Positions 59,163-64,000 of a DNA stretch of 64,000 nucleotides are shown here, piece by piece; positions within the stretch are counted from its first letter, which is position 1; each line of letters starts with the position of its first letter. The translations under genes and the position numbers were made by a program. Under the pieces are notes generated by a model. That model was not told where the DNA came from. It made no database searches and saw only the letters and a program-made list of their open reading frames with translations. Origin of the DNA: Alterisphingorhabdus sp038748365 (GTDB taxonomy: Bacteria > Pseudomonadota > Alphaproteobacteria > Sphingomonadales > Sphingomonadaceae); contig JBCDIZ010000009.1 in NCBI GenBank assembly GCA_038748365.1, positions 71,246-135,245 of the forward strand. Direction: 5' to 3'.

Positions 59163-61448
59163 TCAGAAGCTCACACCAAGCCTGACACCATAGGTACGGC
59201 CCAGATTGGGAGTGCCGTTTGCCCACAAATTCGCAACCGGGGCAAAAGTCTGGAAAAAGCGCTCGTCGGTCAGGTTGCGACCATAGACGCTGGCCCGGAC
59301 TTGCTTGCCACCAGCATCGAACGTGATCCCGATCTGCGCATCGAGCAGGCCAAAATCGTCGATGAAGCCACGTGGATCATTGATCAATGGTGACGGCCCG
59401 CCACCATCAAAACGCGGCCCCAGGTGGAAGAAATAGCTGTCGGTCCAGCGATATGTGACCAGCGCATCCAGCCCGACATTATCGGTCACCTGGGTCTCAT
59501 ATTGCACAGTGCCTGAAAGCTGCAACTCAGGCGCATTACGCGGCTCCACAAAGTCGGTGACGTCAAAATCGTTGAAGATAAAATCACGGTACCTTGCGTT
59601 GAGATAGCCGCCCGTACCCGACACGGTCAGGCCCTCGGCCAGCACCGCCATTATCTCCGCTTCCAAGCCCCAGTAACGCACTGAGGCGGCATTGGTGACC
59701 GTGGTGATCGTAGCCCCCGTTTCCGGATTGCGGCGGATCACTTCTTCCTGCTTGTCCGTATAGTCGGTCAGGAAAGCGGCTAGGTTGAAGCGTAGTCTGC
59801 GATTAAGCCATTCGCTTTTGAGACCTAGTTCATAGGTATCAACTAGCTCGGGATCGTAAGGCCCGATTGTCTCGGTACTATTGCCGCGGCCATTGAAGCC
59901 ACCCGACCGGAAGCCCTGGCTGTAAGAAGCATAGATGAGCATATCCTCACGCGGCTGGTAATCCACAGCGATGCGCGGCGTGAACTGGCTCCAACCTTGA
60001 GTGTCGGCAGCAACATTGTCGAAGCCTTCTGTTTCTGGAAAGAAGCCGCCACCTGTTTGGTTGAACCCGTTGCGATAGATAAAGTCTTTATACTCATAAG
60101 TATAACGCCCGCCCAGAGATATGCGTAAATCATCTGTCACGCGATAGTCGCCGGTGAGATAAGCGCCAAAGCTGTAGGTGGTCTGCTGGCGGTCCACGAT
60201 CTCCACCGTGTCAGGCGGGAAACCCAAGAGTTCGAAGACAAACAGCGAGTTGGCTCCGTCCTGATAGTCGACAAATTGGCCAAACAGTCCACCGAGGATT
60301 CTCAATCTGTCATTCACCGTCCAATTGGCACGAAACTCTTGCATGAACTGCCGTTCGGTCACCGGCTGTATGCTGGCGAATGTCGGGATCGGCACGCCAT
60401 CGAAATCCGTTTGCTTGTCTTCCTCAAACAAGTTGAAGCCAGTGATCGATGTGATGTCGACATCGTCTGCAGTAATGTTGGCTGTCAGGTTGACGGAATG
60501 GGTCGTGGTACGCAGAAAAGTCGGCGTGTCCTGATTGGTGCGACTGAGATCTTGGTTGGGGTCAGCGCAGCGTGGAATATCGGTGACGACAACACCGATA
60601 CACATCAGCTCGGTCGGATTCGAGCGATTGAAGAGCACACCCCAATCGCCTTCATTGCGCAGATAATCATATTGCAGCAATATCTCGACATCATCAGAAG
60701 GCGTGAAACGAAGCGAGGGTGACACGACCAGGAGATCGACGAAACCACGATTCTCGCCATTAAAGTCGTTGGTAAACTGGCCGTCATTGGTGACGCTGTT
60801 AACCGCAATGCGCGCGTCAATTTTGCCCGGTACAATCGGACCGGTCAGCGATCCGCGCAGGTTGAACTCGCCGAAATTACCCACAGTGACCTGAGCATCG
60901 CCACCAAACTCATCTTTGGGCTTCGGACGCGTTATATTGATGACGCCGCCAATACTGTTTGCGCCAAACAGCGTGCCTTGCGGCCCGCGCAGCACTTCCA
61001 CGCGCTCTACATCCACGACGTTGAGTAGCTGACCGGCGATCGATGATCCAAAAATCACGCCATCAACCACCAATGACACTGCAGGGCTAAACGTCCGGTC
61101 GAAATCGGCAGTGCCGACGCCGCGAATGAATATATTGGCACCGCCTGCCGACACGGCATTGGGATTGATCACCAGATTTGGCGTGATCATTTCGAGTCCC
61201 TTGACATCGAGGATCTGGCGCTTGGCCAATTCCTCGCCGCTCACAACGGTTACCGCGATTGGCACATCTTGCAGGTTTTCGGTGGTTCGCCTGGCGGTCA
61301 CGACGACCATGTCAAGCATGTCCTCCTCCTCCTCAGCCTGGAGCGTGTCCTCCTCCAGAGCATCATCATTGGCCTCCTGGCCGAAGGCTGGCTGCGACAG
61401 TGCCAGCAATGAAACGAAACCCAGAACGGGCGAATACCGAATGGTCAT
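59163..61448 (-). CDS. TonB-dependent outer-membrane receptor
   Basis: 761 residues. Signal peptide MTIRYSPVLGFVSLLALSQPAFGQ, then an acidic stretch, then the plug domain (MVVVTARRTTENLQDVPIAV, VERVEVLRGPQGTLFGANSIGGVINI). The barrel ends in GRTYGVRLGVSF with the terminal aromatic needed for assembly. GGGAGG precedes the ATG. It is the only outer-membrane receptor in the 28-63 kb cluster and should import the fucosylated substrate or an oligosaccharide. No SusD-like partner is present, as expected outside Bacteroidetes. Confidence 0.93.
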   Translation of the reverse strand: MTIRYSPVLGFVSLLALSQPAFGQEANDDALEEDTLQAEEEEDMLDMVVVTARRTTENLQDVPIAVTVVSGEELAKRQILDVKGLEMITPNLVINPNAVSAGGANIFIRGVGTADFDRTFSPAVSLVVDGVIFGSSIAGQLLNVVDVERVEVLRGPQGTLFGANSIGGVINITRPKPKDEFGGDAQVTVGNFGEFNLRGSLTGPIVPGKIDARIAVNSVTNDGQFTNDFNGENRGFVDLLVVSPSLRFTPSDDVEILLQYDYLRNEGDWGVLFNRSNPTELMCIGVVVTDIPRCADPNQDLSRTNQDTPTFLRTTTHSVNLTANITADDVDITSITGFNLFEEDKQTDFDGVPIPTFASIQPVTERQFMQEFRANWTVNDRLRILGGLFGQFVDYQDGANSLFVFELLGFPPDTVEIVDRQQTTYSFGAYLTGDYRVTDDLRISLGGRYTYEYKDFIYRNGFNQTGGGFFPETEGFDNVAADTQGWSQFTPRIAVDYQPREDMLIYASYSQGFRSGGFNGRGNSTETIGPYDPELVDTYELGLKSEWLNRRLRFNLAAFLTDYTDKQEEVIRRNPETGATITTVTNAASVRYWGLEAEIMAVLAEGLTVSGTGGYLNARYRDFIFNDFDVTDFVEPRNAPELQLSGTVQYETQVTDNVGLDALVTYRWTDSYFFHLGPRFDGGGPSPLINDPRGFIDDFGLLDAQIGITFDAGGKQVRASVYGRNLTDERFFQTFAPVANLWANGTPNLGRTYGVRLGVSF

Positions 61449-61555
61449 TTATTTGCCTCCCACTACATCCTCACCGAAAATTGTAATTTTTTCTCGGGGG
61501 CGCGTTCCGAAGGGCTGCTGCCGACTCTTCTGGTCGATCATTCACTGCAGCACAA

Positions 61556-61572
61556 GTGAACTGCCGTTTTAA
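61556..61572. promoter_or_regulatory. IclR-type operator candidate (GTGAA-N7-TTTAA)
   Basis: On the minus strand it reads AAACGGCAGTTCACTT, differing by one base from AAACGACAGTTCACTT at 44170. A second half-site TTCACT lies at 61541, giving an outward pair TTCACT-N8-AGTGAA. The site lies between the divergent TonB receptor and lactate dehydrogenase genes. Confidence 0.52.
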
Positions 61573-61716
61573 GATTGCAACGGTCTTGCAACTTGTGTCA
61601 AGTACTCAATTGTCCCAGTGCGTGTTTCTATGGAGGTCAGACTTGCGATTGAGAGCCATGCATAGCGTTTGGATAATGTGCTTCCGAAAAGGATCGGTCC
61701 GGCTGTGGTGCCGACC

Positions 61717-62847
61717 ATGGTGATCGCCGAAGTCGCTGATTTTCGGGAGTCTGCGCGACGCCGAGTACCGCACTTCCTATTCGAATACATTGATGGCGGC
61801 AGCTATCAGCAAGCCACCTTGGCACGAAATGTTGAAGACCTTGCAAATGTTGCACTTCAGCAACGTGTTCTGCGCGATGTCTCCACAATTGATCCATCGA
61901 TCACGCTTTTCGGGCAGCGACTCTCCTTGCCATTGGTGCTGGCACCGGTCGGACTTGCCGGCCTTAACGCCCGCCGCGGCGAAGTCCAGGCTGCCCGCGC
62001 TGCAAACGCAGCCGGAGTACCGTTATGCCTTTCAACCGTTTCTGCTTGCAGCATCGAGGAAGTTTCGACTGACTCCGGCCAGCCACCTTGGTTTCAGCTC
62101 TATATGCTGTGCGACCGCGGCTTTGTGGCAGCCATGCTTGATCGCGCAAAGGCGGCCAATTGCCCGGCACTCGTTTTCACCGTGGACCTGCCGGTTCCCG
62201 GTGCGCGTTATCGTGACCGGCGCTCCGGGCTGACTGGCGCTCCAGGCCTTTACGGCCAACTACGCCGCCTTGGTCAAGCTTTGGCGAAACCGGGCTGGTG
62301 CTGGGATGTCGGGCTGCGCGGTCATCCTCTGACGCTGGGCAATGTCGCTGGCGTGTTGGGCTCCAGTACGCCGCTGAGCGACTTCCTCGACTGGCTTGCC
62401 AACAACTTCGACCCGGCGGCGACATGGACGGATCTGGAATGGGTGCGCAGCCAATGGTCAGGTCCACTTATTGTGAAGGGCATTCTCCATCCTGACGATG
62501 CGCGGGCCGCAGTTGCAGCCGGAGCTGACGGGGTCGTTGTATCTAACCATGGCGGTCGTCAGCTTGATGGTGCTGTCTCGGCGGTAAAGGTACTCCCGGA
62601 CATTGTCGATGCCGTAGGCGAGGATGTGGTAATCCTTGCAGATGGCGGCGTACGTTCAGGCCTAGATATCCTGCGCTACTGGTCCTTAGGTGCCGATGCC
62701 GTCCTGGCAGGGCGTCCATGGGTTTGGGCATTGGGCAGTGGCGGCGAGCGCGGCGTGGCGCAATTGATTGCGATGTTCGACGCCGAGTTGCGAGCCGCTA
62801 TGGCGCTGACGGGAGAAAAGTGGCTCGCTGCGAAAATGGCAGAATAG
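61717..62847 (+). CDS. lldD: FMN-dependent alpha-hydroxy-acid dehydrogenase, probable L-lactate dehydrogenase
   Basis: About 376 residues of the FMN-dependent alpha-hydroxy-acid oxidase family, which oxidises L-lactate to pyruvate. Seen: RRRVPHFLFEYIDGGSY, LPLVLAPVGLAGL, FQLYMLCDRGFV, IVKGILHPDDARAAVAAGADG with the flavin Lys, VVSNHGGRQLDG with catalytic His278, and ILADGGVRSGLDILR. Start choice is uncertain: ATG 61717 fits the family N-terminus but has no clear ribosome site; GTG 61678 and TTG 61669 are alternatives. Its place beside the fucose genes makes sense because that pathway releases L-lactate. Divergent from the TonB receptor. Confidence 0.87.
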   Translation: MVIAEVADFRESARRRVPHFLFEYIDGGSYQQATLARNVEDLANVALQQRVLRDVSTIDPSITLFGQRLSLPLVLAPVGLAGLNARRGEVQAARAANAAGVPLCLSTVSACSIEEVSTDSGQPPWFQLYMLCDRGFVAAMLDRAKAANCPALVFTVDLPVPGARYRDRRSGLTGAPGLYGQLRRLGQALAKPGWCWDVGLRGHPLTLGNVAGVLGSSTPLSDFLDWLANNFDPAATWTDLEWVRSQWSGPLIVKGILHPDDARAAVAAGADGVVVSNHGGRQLDGAVSAVKVLPDIVDAVGEDVVILADGGVRSGLDILRYWSLGADAVLAGRPWVWALGSGGERGVAQLIAMFDAELRAAMALTGEKWLAAKMAE

Positions 62848-63290
62848 GCCAGATTTGCTTCCATACATCTACGAGCTGTTCTTCTTTGACTACTCGCGCG
62901 ATCGGCGGCTGGATAGCAAAACTGCGCTGGGAACGGACATCAGGCCTGACGCCTCGACACAATCCTCATTACAATGTCTCCTAGGGGTGCTCGCAGTCTT
63001 CGAACCGATAGTTCGTAAAATTCGATAGCCTGTAATTACGTTGAAATCCAGTATTCATCAGATGTCAGCGGAGTTGTTTCCCGCTCAAAAGTGTAGAAAA
63101 TTCCCTGTTATTGAACCCACAAAGCAATCCCTTACCTCGCCAATTGGCGACAGAGAAAGCTGCTGGAATTGGGCCAGTGTCGCGTACGTAGAAGCCCTCT
63201 TTATTACGGCTTTAGGCGAGAAATCGCGTAGAACTGCCAGGTTTAGCGGTATATATTCACAGATTTCAGGAAAGTTGCAGACTGGGTGGC
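62848..63290. other. Gene-free spacer before IS6 copy C
   Basis: About 440 bases with no supported gene. Base composition is more A/T-rich than the coding parts, and the one long open frame crosses into the IS and has no family resemblance. It contains AAAATTCCCTGTTATTGAA near 63097, a string I associate loosely with degenerate repeats in alphaproteobacterial genomes, but I cannot confirm this. Probably decayed insertion debris. Confidence 0.4.
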
Positions 63291-64000
63291 GGTGCTGTCA
63301 GTCTAACGCGAACTCGTTTCTGCTAGACGTGGAGTACCCTACCCTCGCCGTTCTTCAAGCCATAGGTTTTGCCATTCAGCTAATGCGGCTGAACAATGGG
63401 CCTTGTAAGTCTGGCGGTCGGTGAAATGGCAGTCTAAGTTGAAGTGATTGTGAACATTGGCGTGAACGGAAGCGAACTTCTGGAATGACTTCATCCTTCT
63501 GAAGCGCTGCATTACCCGTTCCCGTCTTTGAAAAGGTAAGTGCCAGTTTTCCAACCGGTTGTTGGCCCAGCGACCGATCTCCTGCCGCTCTGGGTTTCCA
63601 AGCTCACTCATGGCGGCTTTGTAAGATACAAAACCATCGGTGGCGATTGTGTCGACAGGTCCGTGGTTCTTCAACGCTTTCTTCATGAAGCGCAGAGCCG
63701 CCTTCTTGTCTCGTTTCTTGATGACATAGCTCTCTAGAACCTCGCTCTCATGGTCGACGGCTCGCCAGAGGTAATGCCTCTCCCCATTGATCTTCATAAA
63801 CATCTCATCAAGGTGTCAGCGCCAATGCCTGAAGCCCTGCATTCGGTTGATCCGCCGCCGCTTGATATCCGCAGCGAACATTGGGCCAAACCGATTCCAC
63901 CAGAACCGCACTGTGCCATAATAAATGTCGATAACACGCTCGAACAGCAGGTCCTCGACGTTCCGCAGGCTCAGCGAAAAACCGACACACATCCTCACCA
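63291..64000 (-). mobile_element. IS6-family element (copy C), continues beyond the window
   Basis: Begins with GGTGCTGTCAGTCTAACGC, the same tip as copies A and B. Almost the whole transposase is present on the minus strand up to the window edge. The other end of the element lies outside the window, so whether it is structurally complete cannot be told. Confidence 0.85.
63339..64000 (-). pseudogene. IS6-family DDE transposase, disrupted and cut by the window edge
   Basis: A transposase of the IS6 (IS26-like) family. N-terminal to the break: FSLSLRNVEDLLFER, TVRFWWNRFGPMFAADIKRR and MQGFRHWR. Then an in-frame TGA (63816-63818) stands where the family has Trp in HWRWHLDEM, and the frame continues HLDEMFMKINGERHYLWRAVDHE, TDGFVSYKAAM, RWANNRLENWH. 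Asp and Glu of the DDE triad are visible. A one-base deletion near the end removes the normal stop (expected at 63355-63357) and adds a few foreign residues. The protein is therefore very probably not made. Confidence 0.85.

Noticed and set aside
63041..63424. 127-codon open frame near the right end
   Set aside because: It crosses the tip of IS6 copy C and overlaps the transposase antisense; not credible as a gene.
1..64000. CRISPR array, tRNA or rRNA genes, prophage or integrase
   Set aside because: No regular spaced repeats, tRNA-like cloverleaf, rRNA-like stretch or integrase reading frame was seen on either strand.

Overview
The window looks like chromosomal DNA of a Gram-negative alphaproteobacterium, most likely of the order Sphingomonadales. 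The reasons are moderately high GC, two large TonB-dependent receptors with the sphingomonad 'VVVTAR' plug start, an otsA/GH15/otsB trehalose locus, Tat-type and Sec-type leaders, and dense catabolic gene clusters. I saw no rRNA, tRNA or CRISPR array.

Layout. (1) 1-7.1 kb is ordinary backbone: an ots trehalose operon with gamma-glutamyltransferase, a small membrane protein and a type II NADH dehydrogenase. (2) 7.2-27.3 kb is a 20-kb catabolic cluster: two thiolase-type enzymes, crotonase, MaoC-type hydratase, SDR, acyl-CoA synthetase, an acetoacetate-decarboxylase-like protein, six alpha/beta hydrolases or esterases, a tandem Lrp-type regulator and a TonB receptor. It probably hydrolyses an ester or lactone and degrades the acid through CoA thioesters. 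(3) 27.9-62.9 kb is a 35-kb cluster. It holds two GH29 alpha-L-fucosidases and a complete non-phosphorylative L-fucose pathway (mutarotase, fucose dehydrogenase, lactonase, fuconate dehydratase, 2-keto-3-deoxyfuconate dehydrogenase, diketo-deoxyfuconate hydrolase, L-lactate dehydrogenase), with an MFS importer, an IclR regulator and a TonB receptor. It also holds a tightly overlapping 14-gene operon that joins one fucosidase to acyl-CoA genes, a three-subunit biotin carboxylase and a split pyruvate-phosphate-dikinase-like phosphotransferase lacking the PEP/pyruvate domain. A carotenoid oxygenase lies in the same cluster.

Mobile DNA. Three same-orientation copies or remnants of one IS6-family element lie at 7.18, 27.30 and 63.29 kb and bracket the two clusters exactly. 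All three look inactive (erosion, truncation, an in-frame stop plus a frameshift).

Regulation. Every divergent promoter region of the 7-27 kb cluster carries the same dyad (AGCGCAT, 30 bases, ATGCGCT, or close variants). The tandem Lrp regulator is the best candidate to bind it. Most promoter regions of the 28-63 kb cluster carry a different dyad (GTGAA, 7 bases, TTCAC, or variants), probably read by the IclR regulator. The two clusters therefore look like two separate cassettes, each with its own operator code, regulator, receptor and flanking IS copy.

The most novel part is the 28.7-44.1 kb operon: an apparent phosphotransferase plus carboxylase pathway of unknown substrate, translationally coupled to a fucosidase. 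My working inference is that the island removes L-fucose from a fucosylated, perhaps isoprenoid or phenolic, compound and degrades both parts.
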